Positions 1 to 9,285 are shown, counted from the stretch's first letter. The stretch is DNA of 64,000 nt from Aphanomyces cochlioides (GCA_019828595.1 JAHQRK010000001.1:1-64000); one strand, 5' to 3'. Translations and numbers: made by a program. The notes: generated by a model from the letters alone, not told the origin.

Positions 1-340
1 CCCAAACCCCCAAACCCCCAAACCCCCAAACCCCCAAACCCCCAAACCCCCAAACCCCCAAACCCCCAAACCCCCAAACCCCCAAACCCCCAAACCCCCA
101 AACCCCCAAACCCCCAAACCCCCAAACCCCCAAACCCCCAAACCCCCAAACCCCCAAACCCCCAAACCCCCAAACCCCCAAACCCCCAAACCCCCAAACC
201 CCCAAACCCCCAAACCCCCAAACCCCCAAACCCCCAAACCCCCAAACCCCCAACCCCCAAACCCCCAAACCCCCAAACCCCCAAACCCCCAAACCCCCAA
301 ACCCCCAAACCCCCAAACCCCCAAACCCCCAAACCCCCAA
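1..340. repeat. Telomeric repeat array (CCCCCAAA)n
   Basis: About 42 head-to-tail copies of the 8-mer CCCCCAAA fill the start of the window; read on the other strand this is TTTGGGGG. One unit near position 250 is short by one A. The C-rich strand runs 5' to 3' from the window edge, as expected for the left end of a chromosome. The same unit recurs internally at 3848-3871. Oomycete telomeres described so far that I know of are TTTAGGG, so this unit is unusual. It could be the true telomere or an array carried by the adjacent retroelement; position and length favour the telomere. Confidence 0.85.
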
Positions 341-393
341 AGCTCGCTTCGCTCGCGTGGTCCCGTCGCCTCTCCCTGCTTACCCCCAAACCC
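338..393 (+). repeat. 5' terminal direct repeat of Penelope-like element
   Basis: 56 bp identical to 3804-3859. It begins CAAAGCTCGCTTCGCTCGCG and ends in the telomere-like string ACCCCCAAACCC. It joins the distal telomere array directly, the CAAA being shared with the last telomeric unit. In Penelope-like elements, terminal repeats (pseudo-LTRs) are common. Confidence 0.85.
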
Positions 394-415
394 GTCCCGA
401 CCGACCCGCCTAAGG

Positions 416-1414
416 ATGGACTCGCCTGTAGCAACCGCCCAGGCTCGCAGCCCGCCGCCCCAAGCCGTCAACCTCGTGACCAACTGCGTCCGAGAGTTCT
501 CTGCCCTCCTGCGTCGAATCGAAGCCAAGCGAAACGCCATCGCCCGCCTCGACGCCCGTGCGCCAAGATCCATCGCCACCAAGATGGACCTGAAAACATC
601 TGCCATGCTGGAAGCCGTGAACCCAGCCCAGGCCACCGCACTCAAGACTCAGTTTGCGAGCCAACTCGCCGCCAACGAAGCCGCCCTCCACGCAACAATC
701 AAGGCATCCGCTCGAGCCGAGCTCGCCGCCCTTGAAGCCACCCTGCCACAAATGCGTGCGTCCTATGTGGACCAACTCAAAAGGTATTTTGAATCTTGTA
801 GCTCATCCCTCGACAGCGCTGCCGCGAACGCCAACCCGGGGAGGCCTGGGGTTCTGGCCGCTGGAGGGCTAGATATCAATTTAATAAAACAAAATTTTCA
901 ACAAGATCTTTCCCTTTCTGTGTCCTTTTTAAATGATGCGCTCAACAACGCTTGCTACAAGCACGTCCTCGAAAGCCAAGCTCGCGAAATGAAGAAAGCC
1001 GAAGTTGCCGCCGCCCGAGCCGCCGCCGAAGCCATGGAAGTTGACACTCCCAACGACATCCTCGTGGGACAACTAGTCAAACGCGAAATTTCCAAGAATG
1101 TTAGCGCTTTACGTAAAGAAGTAAACTTGTTACGTTCTGCGTTAAAGGACAAAGTTGATCGACGCTCTTTAAACGACCCGCCCAATCGGCCTGGCAAACC
1201 GATTGGGAAGAATGGAAAGACGCCAACTCCCGAAACGAAGGTGGAGGAAAAGCCCGAGGTCCGCCGCAAGGCGGAAGCAACGGCAAGCCAAAGAAACGCA
1301 ACGAAACGCCGAAAGGCGCAGCAGGCGGCGCACCCAAGAAAAAACAGCCGGCTCAACCGAGCCAGAAGAAACACGCCAAGAAAGACAATTAGTCTTGGTC
1401 AACAATGCGATTGA
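416..1414 (+). CDS. Penelope-like element ORF1, putative nucleic-acid-binding protein
   Basis: 332 residues, starting 22 bp after the 5' terminal repeat. I recognise no catalytic domain. The first half is rich in Ala, Leu, Arg and Glu and looks helical, with probable coiled-coil stretches around residues 40-130 and 190-245. The last 90 residues are very basic (Lys/Arg/Gln-rich), as in RNA-binding ORF1 products of other retroelements. It overlaps ORF2 by 212 nt in a different frame. A role as an RNA-packaging partner of the reverse transcriptase is inference from position and composition. The alternative is that its C-terminus is fused to ORF2 by +1 frameshifting in the overlap. Confidence 0.7.
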   Translation: MDSPVATAQARSPPPQAVNLVTNCVREFSALLRRIEAKRNAIARLDARAPRSIATKMDLKTSAMLEAVNPAQATALKTQFASQLAANEAALHATIKASARAELAALEATLPQMRASYVDQLKRYFESCSSSLDSAAANANPGRPGVLAAGGLDINLIKQNFQQDLSLSVSFLNDALNNACYKHVLESQAREMKKAEVAAARAAAEAMEVDTPNDILVGQLVKREISKNVSALRKEVNLLRSALKDKVDRRSLNDPPNRPGKPIGKNGKTPTPETKVEEKPEVRRKAEATASQRNATKRRKAQQAAHPRKNSRLNRARRNTPRKTISLGQQCD

Positions 1415-3371
1415 CCCTTCAGCGTCGACGATACGTAATGCAGTTAATATATTTGCGTGTCGCTATGTCGGTGCTGTCGACTTGGAACCCTACAACCTTG
1501 CCTACCATGACCTGACACCATCGGAAACGATGGTCCCTGCTGCTTTACAACGTTTACTTGGCCTTGGCCTGAAATTCTGTCCCACCCCACGTCACATCAC
1601 ACCCATTGATGTGGGGGAACATATGGATTACTTTGAACGAACCATTCGACTAAAATATCTTTTCGAAAGGTCAGATGCTAACTCTAGAAAAAATATGCAT
1701 CTTGTCCCGCGAGTGACCGACACCGGTCCAAAAAATATGCATGCGACAGAAACTCTTGCCAATTCGTCTAATAAGAGGAAACGCGAATGGAAACCATCTC
1801 CGGTCTACGTTCGGAACGCTTCTTTTCAGCCACCTCCAGCGTCCCGCATACTGGAAGAGGCTTTAGACACAACTCGATTAGCTCTTAGATCTATCGTGCT
1901 ACCTTCACGAAACAAGTCCAACTTGAACCGTGAACACAAAGCTCTCCTTAGACTAATTCGAACGTCCAATCTACATGTATTATCCACGGATAAAAATCTT
2001 GGTCCAGCTATTATGACCAGAGAACAATACATCCAGTGGTGTCTCACACACTTACGAGACACTACAACATACAGTAGATCCCTATCACCACTCAATGCAG
2101 TCGTTCGTTTGTTACGCACGCGCGTCAGACGCTTCTACCAAACGATTCGCGACGACTACAGTCATCGACATGATTGGAAAGACACAAAAATCATCCAACA
2201 TGAACTGGAATTTAAGGATATCAATAAATTCTATGCTTTGGCTAAAGTCCACAAGCCTACCCTTCAACTAAGGCCTATAGTGTCCAACTCATACACTATA
2301 TTTGAAGGCTTGTCTAAGTGGTTGGACTTCAAACTGAAACCATACCTCTTGCAAACACAATCATATCTCAGAGATTCCGACTCCTTTATCGATGTCATTT
2401 CGACGTTGGATGCGGATGATGATGATATGCTTGTCACGTACGATGTAACCTCTCTGTATACAAACATCCCTACAGATCGAGCAATACATATCATACAGTA
2501 CATTGTAAGAGACGATCCATGGTGTGACGCCATTGTAAATGGACTGCAGTTACTTCTCACGTCCAACTATTTCACATTCGGCGACACAATCTGGCTTCAG
2601 ATAAACGGTACAGCCATGGGAACACCTGTTGCACCCACGTACGCTTCGCTGTATCTAGCTTATTTTGAGGAAACAGTACTACTTCCCATGTTTACTTCCC
2701 AACTGAAGTACTACACTCGATACATTGACGATGGATTCTTCATCGTTCGTAATTTCTCAACCAATCGGTTTCTTGCAAATCACCTCTTTGCACTATTCCG
2801 ACGAGAATCGAAGCTAAGTTTCACCCATACACTGGATTCAAACACTATCCCCTTCCTGGATTTATGGGTGATCAAAGACGGATCAAAGTACACACATAGA
2901 ACCCATCAAAAGGCTCTTAACCTGTATTTATACATCCCTGCAACAAGTGCACATCCTCCTGGTGTACTCAAAGGACTCCTATACGGACTTGTAAAGAAAT
3001 ATCGCAAACAAAACCCTCGCGATAGTGACTTTAAAGACTTTATTAACAAGCTTTTGACTCGCCTTATGTATAGAGGCTACCGAAAGGAACTTCTCTTACG
3101 ACTGTTTCGTCAGGCACTTGACGCAGTCACGAAACCAAAAGCACATGAGAAAGTCATATACTATAAAGTTCCGTATGATCCAAACGGGCCTTCTTCTCAC
3201 GAATTGAAGAGACTATTATACTTTGATTCATATAAAGAAGGTCTACGACAAATCGGGGTAGATCGCATAGCAATATGCTATCTCAAACCACCAACCTTAA
3301 AGTCTAAACTTAGTCCATCTCGACTCAAACTAGACACCACCCCGACACCTGCTAGTCTACTCGACAACTAG
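1203..3371 (+). CDS. Penelope-type reverse transcriptase, endonuclease-deficient
   Basis: 722 residues. Reverse transcriptase motifs run in order: DKNLGP near residue 263, KVHKP/LRPIVSNS (region 2), YDVTSLYTNIP near 413 (first catalytic Asp), GTAMGTPVAP (region 4), YIDD at 507 (catalytic pair), then IPFLDLWV and a region with HP..VLKGLLYGL typical of Penelope enzymes. DKNLGP and YDVTSLYTNIP are hallmarks of this class, which is related to telomerase reverse transcriptase. The C-terminus after the thumb is about 90 residues with no GIY-YIG nuclease or zinc finger. The start shown is the first in-frame ATG; 212 nt overlap ORF1, so translation may need reinitiation or a +1 frameshift. No internal stops. 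Confidence 0.9.
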   Translation: MGRMERRQLPKRRWRKSPRSAARRKQRQAKETQRNAERRSRRRTQEKTAGSTEPEETRQERQLVLVNNAIDPSASTIRNAVNIFACRYVGAVDLEPYNLAYHDLTPSETMVPAALQRLLGLGLKFCPTPRHITPIDVGEHMDYFERTIRLKYLFERSDANSRKNMHLVPRVTDTGPKNMHATETLANSSNKRKREWKPSPVYVRNASFQPPPASRILEEALDTTRLALRSIVLPSRNKSNLNREHKALLRLIRTSNLHVLSTDKNLGPAIMTREQYIQWCLTHLRDTTTYSRSLSPLNAVVRLLRTRVRRFYQTIRDDYSHRHDWKDTKIIQHELEFKDINKFYALAKVHKPTLQLRPIVSNSYTIFEGLSKWLDFKLKPYLLQTQSYLRDSDSFIDVISTLDADDDDMLVTYDVTSLYTNIPTDRAIHIIQYIVRDDPWCDAIVNGLQLLLTSNYFTFGDTIWLQINGTAMGTPVAPTYASLYLAYFEETVLLPMFTSQLKYYTRYIDDGFFIVRNFSTNRFLANHLFALFRRESKLSFTHTLDSNTIPFLDLWVIKDGSKYTHRTHQKALNLYLYIPATSAHPPGVLKGLLYGLVKKYRKQNPRDSDFKDFINKLLTRLMYRGYRKELLLRLFRQALDAVTKPKAHEKVIYYKVPYDPNGPSSHELKRLLYFDSYKEGLRQIGVDRIAICYLKPPTLKSKLSPSRLKLDTTPTPASLLDN

Positions 3372-3803
3372 TACAGGTGTCGGGGTGAAACCACCAACAC
3401 ACCCGAAACCCCCAACCCCGAAACCCCTAAACCCCAAACTTCCATGGAACTTCCTCCCCAAGGAACTTCCCCCATGGAAATCCCCCCAGGGGCCCCCGAA
3501 ATCCCCCCGGGCCCCCAAATCCCCCTTATCCGGATATCCGGATAAAGCTGGCAAGCTTCTGAACTGACTAACTGATCCCCTCAGTCACTTCATGCTTGCA
3601 CAATCAGCGACATAACTCACACTGAAGAAGGCAAACGAAAGGACCAATGAAATTAGATTACGAGTGCCTACAACCAATTAAAACGAGCCCTGGGAGGCTC
3701 CGCCTCCCAGACCCTCCGGACGCCCTTCGGGCGTGACGCGCTAAAGCGCGTGGTCGCTTCGCTCCGTAGTTGTAGCGTTAATTTTTAATTCACCCCTTTG
3801 TGA
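3372..3803 (+). other. 3' untranslated region of the Penelope-like element
   Basis: A C-rich stretch follows the stop codon (3390-3530), with repeated CCCCAAA-like words. A perfect 20-bp palindrome, TTATCCGGATATCCGGATAA, lies near 3526-3545. Three GC-rich hairpins then stand close together: CTGGGAGG/CCTCCCAG (3690-3710), CGCCC-TTC-GGGCG (3721-3733) and ACGCGC-TAAA-GCGCGT (3736-3751). No coding potential. I searched by eye for hammerhead core sequences (CTGATGA, GAAA) and did not find a convincing set. Confidence 0.6.
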
Positions 3804-3859
3804 CAAAGCTCGCTTCGCTCGCGTGGTCCCGTCGCCTCTCCCTGCTTACCCCCAAACCC
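3804..3859 (+). repeat. 3' terminal direct repeat of Penelope-like element
   Basis: 56 bp identical to 338-393. Its last 12 bases are telomere-like and run straight into the telomeric stub. An RNA ending here would carry a sequence complementary to the TTTGGGGG strand, so it could pair with a telomeric 3' overhang. Confidence 0.85.
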
Positions 3860-3871
3860 CCAAACCCCCCC
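3848..3871. repeat. Internal telomeric repeat stub
   Basis: About three CCCCCAAA units (ACCCCCAAACCCCCAAACCC, then further C's) lie between the retroelement and unrelated subtelomeric sequence. I read it as the former chromosome terminus onto which the element was added. The first 12 bases overlap the terminal repeat. Confidence 0.75.
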
Positions 3872-3975
3872 TTGGGCTTGAGGTTCATCAAGTCAAAGTA
3901 TTCCTTCTCGTACGGCACGTCGACCGTCGGTTTCTCCGCTGGTTTCTCGAAGAAGCCGAGATGCTTTGGCACCAC
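3872..3975 (-). pseudogene. Truncated unrecognised coding fragment at old chromosome end
   Basis: On the minus strand an open frame starting at or before 3975 encodes a plausible protein segment (containing VPKHLGFFEKPAEKPTVDV and YEKEYFDLMNLKPK), then runs into the telomeric stub and on into retroelement sequence. Codon use looks like host coding sequence. I do not recognise the family. The abrupt junction suggests a gene broken by chromosome end loss and healed by telomere addition. Confidence 0.35.
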
Positions 3976-4009
3976 ACTTGATCCGTGCTACAAGAACTCG
4001 AAAAAGGGT

Positions 4010-4272
4010 TGGATGACAAGCCAGGTTTTCTCCGAGTGGGTGTTGTCTTTCAACAGACTGCGAGATTGAGGAGGCTTTGAGTGGCCTGTATTGATTTCAA
4101 ACTGCGGCGCACCTGTTCAATGTTCGATTGGGGAAGATCGAGACGTATTTGGATCGTGTTGACCAAAGCAAAGAGTCTTGGTCACAAGACGCAACTGAGC
4201 GACCTCGATCCAACCTGGTACCAATCATGGATTGTTCAATTCGTTGAACACATCGACTACGCAACCGTGTAG
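4010..4272 (+). pseudogene. Possible remnant of a DDE_1 (pogo-like) transposase
   Basis: Two short plus-strand frames contain GWMTSQVFSEWVLSF followed by other degenerate segments. The first resembles the helix just before the second catalytic Asp in pogo/jerky transposases. Stops and frameshifts break it. Weak call; it could also be unrelated noncoding sequence. Confidence 0.3.
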
Positions 4273-5029
4273 ACTGGCTGCTGCCAACTGCTCATACCCT
4301 GAGAAAACCTAACACAAGCCAAGACCAAAGAAGCATTCCTAGCAAGAACGAAGAAAGGTGGTCAATGCCAAAATAATTTGTTTACAATTTGTTTGTATGC
4401 CCCCGCATCAACCATCAAAAGCACAGAGAAATGAGAATTGCCGAGTTGGAACACGAGGCGAGCATGGTCAGCTGGAGTATATGTACGAAACGAGATCAAA
4501 AGTACGTACTTTGGCAATTTACGGTTTGACGCAGTAAAGAACTCAAGGCAATTTTTTTCTTAGTTACAAGCAACCATGTAACTAAGAAAAACATTGCATT
4601 TGAATACGTAATGAAAACGACATCTCGTGCCATGCGATGTGTACTCAAGCAGCTTGCAAGATCTATGAAGAATACGAGCGACACCACTTTTTACAGGCGT
4701 GTTTCGTCTATTCAAGATGCAATGCAAAGTCATTTACCCTACATTACTACCGCTCGCGACCTTCTCATGGACATGAAGAATGTACGATACATGAGTCGAT
4801 TGGTAAATAGATTCCAGTGTGACTGTAGATGAACGAAGTAGTGGGTAATACCTGTGTAATGCAGCGATTGACTATTTAGCATGTTTTGTTCATTGAACTA
4901 GATAGCTTTCTTATGGTGATTTTGCTGCAGGCTTGGGTCATGCTGGAAATCGTCATGGCAACAGTTTCACCCTGCTACACATTGCAACAACATGATTCGA
5001 CTGCTACGAGCTGATACCGCACTAAAATC
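4273..5029. other. No recognisable gene
   Basis: Only short open frames without family features. It may be the decayed 5' part of the MULE remnant that follows. Confidence 0.4.
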
Positions 5030-5962
5030 ATGGCCTTTCAGCACGTCGTGCAACTTCCGACGAACGAGCTTTCAGCATTTCTCTCAAACCTACCGTCTTT
5101 TCGCATTCCAACCAGCAATAGGCGTCCTTGCACATCACAGCACCCAGATGTTTCCAAGCAAGCTTGCTTTGAACTCCTCAAGATGCAAGTACAATACACA
5201 TGCTGCGTATCAAGTCGCTGCCATCCAGACTTTAATGGATACAATGAAGACCGCGTGGACAGATGCCCCATGTCATATCGCTTTACTACATGCCCAGCAT
5301 CTGGTTTATCCTTCGTGGATGCCCGTGGGGTGCATAGTCACCTCATCTTCCCTGACTCTGGCGAGCAATCTCCTGTTCGAGCATCTGTGAGTTCCTATGG
5401 TACCATGTTGTCGATGTCACCCTTTCTTCTAGGTGATTGAACATATGAAAAATACCCCATACAACTGGCTCGTAGATAATCCCTGTCGCAAACCAAAGGA
5501 ACTATATATCAAGCTTGAAGCAGCTCACCAATGCCCTCACTAGAACAAGTTTAAGAGGTTGTTAAATACATCCGAACGAAAGAGATGTGCCATCAGAGCA
5601 CAGTGCAAGCTGCAGAATTCGAACTGAGACGAAGAATGCCAACAGTTGACCTCAACGATGTGGATGAACCATTTGTTTTCGGTATTGCTATAGTCGATGG
5701 GCAACCCAAAGTTCGAGACGGTGGGATAGAGGCTTTCCGTGCAGATAAGTGGCACCTTCCTTCCTCAACTAACATGTCGAAAGGATTCACAACGTTGGCA
5801 ATTCTGCGAAAATGTGTGGCCACATGTGAAGCAAATTTCGACAACATAGTCGTGACACATGTCGACACAACATTCAAAACAAACAAATCAGGTTTCCCAA
5901 TTTTTTGTGCTTGGATATTTCGACAAGAGTGGTCGACTCCACACATTGAGAGTAAGCATTAG
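5030..5962 (+). pseudogene. MULE-type transposase remnant
   Basis: The first open segment (5030-5440) contains a Cys/His cluster (YTCCVSSRCHPDF, then RCPMSYRF and GVHSH) like the FLYWCH/WRKY-type zinc finger of Mutator-like transposases. After a frameshifted linker (5441-5584) the second segment (5585-5962) has DEPFVFG and then VVTHVDTTFKTNKSGFPIF, matching the first catalytic Asp region of MULE transposases (typically L-x-x-D-x-T-F-K). The rest of the catalytic domain is missing; 20 bp downstream begins an IS1595-like element. Dead copy. Confidence 0.55.
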
Positions 5963-5982
5963 GCACTACTTTACTAAACCCC

Positions 5983-7409
5983 CGGTTGCTATTTAAAACA
6001 CAACAACGTCATAAATACATCCGGATAATTATCCGGATGTATACGAATGCCAAAGTGTCATTTTGATCGCAGAAGCAGAATCAAGAAGACATGCATTATT
6101 GGTTTTTACAAATAGCTATGACTAATCCCTTGAAATACATGATACACTTTGCATTTGCTGGAATGTACCAATTGCGCCACATGAACATGTCCAGGTAAGA
6201 TTGCAACTGCTCACATCTCAATCCTCGCATTGCTTTGAGGTACTGTTTAATGCTCACTTCCCACACGCCTTCGATTCGCTGGATGTGGGCACCATTGTCT
6301 GGATTCACAAAGTTGTTCGAATGGTTGACCCACATGTGGGTATACCCCATGTGCCGAAGCGATGGCGTGTTCGCCGATACATACAACGCAAACTTGTCAG
6401 ACACAATAGTCGTTCCTAATAGTTTATCAGATAATTATAAACAATCATAATAGTTACCTTCGGCAGAGTGTTTCTCGATGATGGGCATGAGAGTCCTCTT
6501 CGTTCTGTCGTTGTGAACCAACACGCCAAACCACTTATTCGTCACTCTGTCGACACCACCAAAAAGCCAATGGTCTTCGTGCTGAGTCCCTCGCCCGTAC
6601 TTGGACATTTTCTTCAAAGACGTCTCATCAATCTCAACCACCGAACCAACCCCTCCAATCTAATACATTGTAAAATTTAAAACATATTGAATTATAAAAA
6701 CATAGAGGTACCTTCAAATTGCATGCACTCATTCTTTCGTGCAGATTCCACGGCAAAACTTACACCACGAGGTCGCCGTTTTGACGACAAAGCGAGATCC
6801 TCTATCGCCTATAGTAGTCCAGTAGAATAGAAGCCGGATAATCGATGACATGAGTAGATTTGAGCCTAGGAAGGGGTGCTTTGCCTCACATTCCGCTCCG
6901 AATCACAGCTGTTCCGTCGACAACGCCAGCGCAACAGGTCAGCGGACAACTTCATGTCACCCAAGCAGACACAACATATCATTCTATTACGTTTTAAGCC
7001 AACCTAGTCGTTGCATAACGATAGAGAAGTACAGTAGATATCATACCTTCATACACCATTCAATGGTTGTGCTTTCAGTACTTGTGGCATTAATTACCAC
7101 CTTAAACGAGTAGTCGGATAGATCGGCCAAGTCGTACATGACGTTACTGATTGAAAACTTGGAAGATAGCGAAGTGAAATGCCAACTGACTCCGATACTG
7201 GCCCATTTTCACGGGGAATGAAGTAAACTGGTGTACAAATGTCAATATTCAAAGTTTGTGGTTGTGTGTGTGTTTGGCTTAAATGGGGGGTGAAACTTCA
7301 CTGTGGGGTATCCGGATAAATTGGTGGTTGACGTGTGATATGTATCCGGATAATTATCCGGATGTATTATTCAATCTGTGACTTGTTGTTGTGTTTAAAA
7401 CAGCAACCG
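5983..7409 (-). mobile_element. IS1595/Merlin-like DNA transposon with long terminal inverted repeats
   Basis: Terminal inverted repeats start CGGTTGCT and include TTAAAACACAACAA and then the palindrome ATCCGGATAATTATCCGGAT; the left arm is 5983-6045, the right arm 7345-7409. Between them on the minus strand lies an IS1595-type transposase. I see no clear 8-9 bp target duplication. The elements of this superfamily are called Merlin in eukaryotes. Confidence 0.65.
6096..6659 (-). pseudogene. IS1595-type (ISXO2-like) transposase, partial, spliced
   Basis: Minus strand. The 5' exon (6659 down to 6458) encodes IGGVGSVVEIDETSLKKM and WLFGGVDR, the first catalytic region (Asp in EIDET). A 42-bp GT-AG intron (6416-6457) restores the frame into TTIVSDKFALYVS (second Asp) and YTHMWVNHSNNFVNP, then IEGVWE (catalytic Glu region). 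The join reads HSAEG-TTIVSDK, matching the paralogue at 61122-62045. A further exon upstream of 6711 is likely but its join does not stay in frame, and the N-terminal domain is degraded, hence pseudogene. Nearest relative in this window is the intact copy near 61.1-62.0 kb. Confidence 0.65.
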
Positions 7410-7741
7410 AGTGTCAAGCATTACATCTCAGCATCGAAGCCAAGATTTTCAATGGGTTTTGAGTTCCTTGTGTACTGTCATGCTGGAAAAACTCAATTAG
7501 ATATGGAAGCCCCGCCTTTTCATGGGTGACTCTCACAAGGCACAATACAGAGAACGACGGAAATACCCACCCCGTGGTACTATCGAAGGATATAGATATT
7601 TGTACACAGCGATTTGTGAGAGACAATTAAATTTCGCCATATTTTAATTGAATACAACTCTTGAGATTGCTAAATCAAATGATATCATTGGTCTAAATTG
7701 ATTATTATAAGACCAATTAGAAAATGCACGACGGTCTTGAT
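7410..7741. other. No recognisable gene
   Basis: AT-rich spacer between the IS1595-like element and the pogo gene. TTGGTCT/AGACCAA near 7690-7715 could form a hairpin in the pogo 3' flank. Nothing else seen. Confidence 0.4.
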
Positions 7742-8942
7742 TTATGATGACACTTTTGGAATGGCTTTTGACAAAGCCTTTTGAATCAACTCAGTCGACA
7801 TCTCGTTCCAAGCGGCAATCGTTCGATTGATCATTGCCAATCTTTTCTCGCATGCCTCAGACACGGGCCTCTCATGGAGCCACTTCGCACGCAGCTTGCT
7901 TTTCAGTGGCCCGAGCACACCAACGTCTAAGGGCTGGCAGACACTAGTTGAGTTCTTGGGCAATGGTTCTAGAACAGAGAATAGTTCAGTAGACACAAGG
8001 TCGTTCGACTCGGATGACACATGGCAGTCCAAATTGTCAGCCAAAATGACTGAGGGGCCACGAATCTCAAACTTCAACAGCTCCTTCAAATAGTGAGCCC
8101 ACACACGCCTATCCATCCAGGCACTCTCTTGTACGACGTACACATGCTCGGGTGGATAAAGCGGAAGCTCGTCAGTCTCAATGACGCCACCAGGTTTGCC
8201 ACGTAGTATGAACAATATTGGCAGCTTTTCTCCAGATGAACGAACAGCCATGACTGCGGTCATGCGATCCGAGTGCTTCTGTGATGTATCGACATGGGAC
8301 GAACCACCAACCTTCGCAAGGGTCTTACATGGTGGCATGTCATAGTAAACAGCCGTTTCATCCACGTTGATGATGTCACCAGCACAGTGCTCTCCAAATC
8401 TTGACAAGAAGTCTCTTGCAAAGTCGTCGCGCACTTCGCTCAGTTCGCCCTGGTGGACCTTCGAGATACACGGAACGCGTTGGGAAAATCGGTGTCTCGC
8501 AGAGAACCGCTGGCACAGCCTCAGTAAGCTATGATAAGCTGCCGTGTCATTGGACTTGATCGACAGATACTCAGATAGCCAATCTGTCTGATGGAGCTTC
8601 ATATAGTTGATCAAGTGCATGTGGGTGAGATAGTGTTCTCCATCCCGCACTTCGTTCATGAAGCCGACAAGGTTGGTCGTGAACGGTATCATCTCCTGTC
8701 GACCTTGACCACCGAGTGTAGCCTTCTTTCCATTGCATGGCTTGTTCAAGATGGACTCTTTGCGATCGAGCCATTCGCGCCACGTCTTCCACGCTACTCC
8801 TTTTTTTCTTGGCGTATCCCTTGGATGACATGGTGCTTGGATCGTAGCCTTGTACGATCTCGCGTCGTTGAGAGTTGGTGTATCGTGCCATTTGATTGCA
8901 GCTCCGTGATGTCGACAAAGGCGGGAAGTTCGAAAGAGCCAA
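7742..8942 (-). pseudogene. Pogo/jerky-type DDE_1 transposase with one frameshift
   Basis: Minus strand. The main frame (7742-8749) carries the three catalytic Asp: INVDETAVYYDMP, ILADNLDCHVS and VCQPLDVGVLGPLK, the DDD pattern of Tigger/pogo-like transposases. The N-terminal DNA-binding part continues upstream in another frame to an ATG at 8891 (MARYTNSQRR) or 8942. The two frames meet near a run of seven T at 8801-8807, where a one-base indel would explain the shift. Apart from this the gene of about 400 codons is open, so a sequencing error in the homopolymer is possible. Confidence 0.7.
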
Positions 8943-9285
8943 TCATGGTCATTTATTGTTATTGTTTAGTGGAAATATATTTATTTTGCTTGACAATATA
9001 TATTTATTTATTGTTCATGTTGAAATAGTCCGGTCGTGATATATCTCCATCTATTTCCGTCATTTACCCATTTGTATATGTATTTGTGATATTTCATGTC
9101 AAGTTAGTCAAAATGGTTTTGAGTTTCAGAGATAAAATATTTCCACAACGTTTTCGCTGCTGGCTAACCCTTTCTCCTCTTCCCCGAAGGGCCACCCTCT
9201 ATTGAATGAGAATGTAGCGCCTTGTGTAGGAGCGTCTTACTGTTTTGTGGAAATTAATACCGTCCTCCCTAATGGGTGAGAACTG
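8943..9285. other. No recognisable gene
   Basis: AT-rich flank of the pogo gene; no inverted repeat located. Confidence 0.4.

Larger units (their letters stand above)
338..3859 (+). mobile_element. Telomere-attached Penelope-like retroelement lacking endonuclease
   Basis: The element is bounded by 56-bp direct repeats (338-393 and 3804-3859) and carries two overlapping ORFs on the plus strand. ORF2 is a Penelope-type reverse transcriptase with no GIY-YIG domain after it. Endonuclease-deficient Penelope-like elements (Athena, Coprina) are known to sit at telomeres, where the 3' overhang primes reverse transcription. Here the 5' end faces the distal telomere and the 3' end meets a 24-bp telomeric stub, exactly the polarity such priming predicts. 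Both ORFs are open, so the copy looks young. Confidence 0.85.

Noticed and set aside
410..1405. Minus-strand frames opposite Penelope ORF1 (410-775, 955-1374, 1169-1405)
   Set aside because: Shadows of a GC-rich coding region with low-complexity translations.
3385..3567. Proline-rich 60-codon frame after the reverse transcriptase
   Set aside because: Product of C-rich non-coding repeats; no initiation context or homology apparent.
3556..3860. Possible hammerhead ribozyme in the Penelope 3' region
   Set aside because: The hairpins are clear but the conserved CTGATGA and GAAA core could not be found on either strand.
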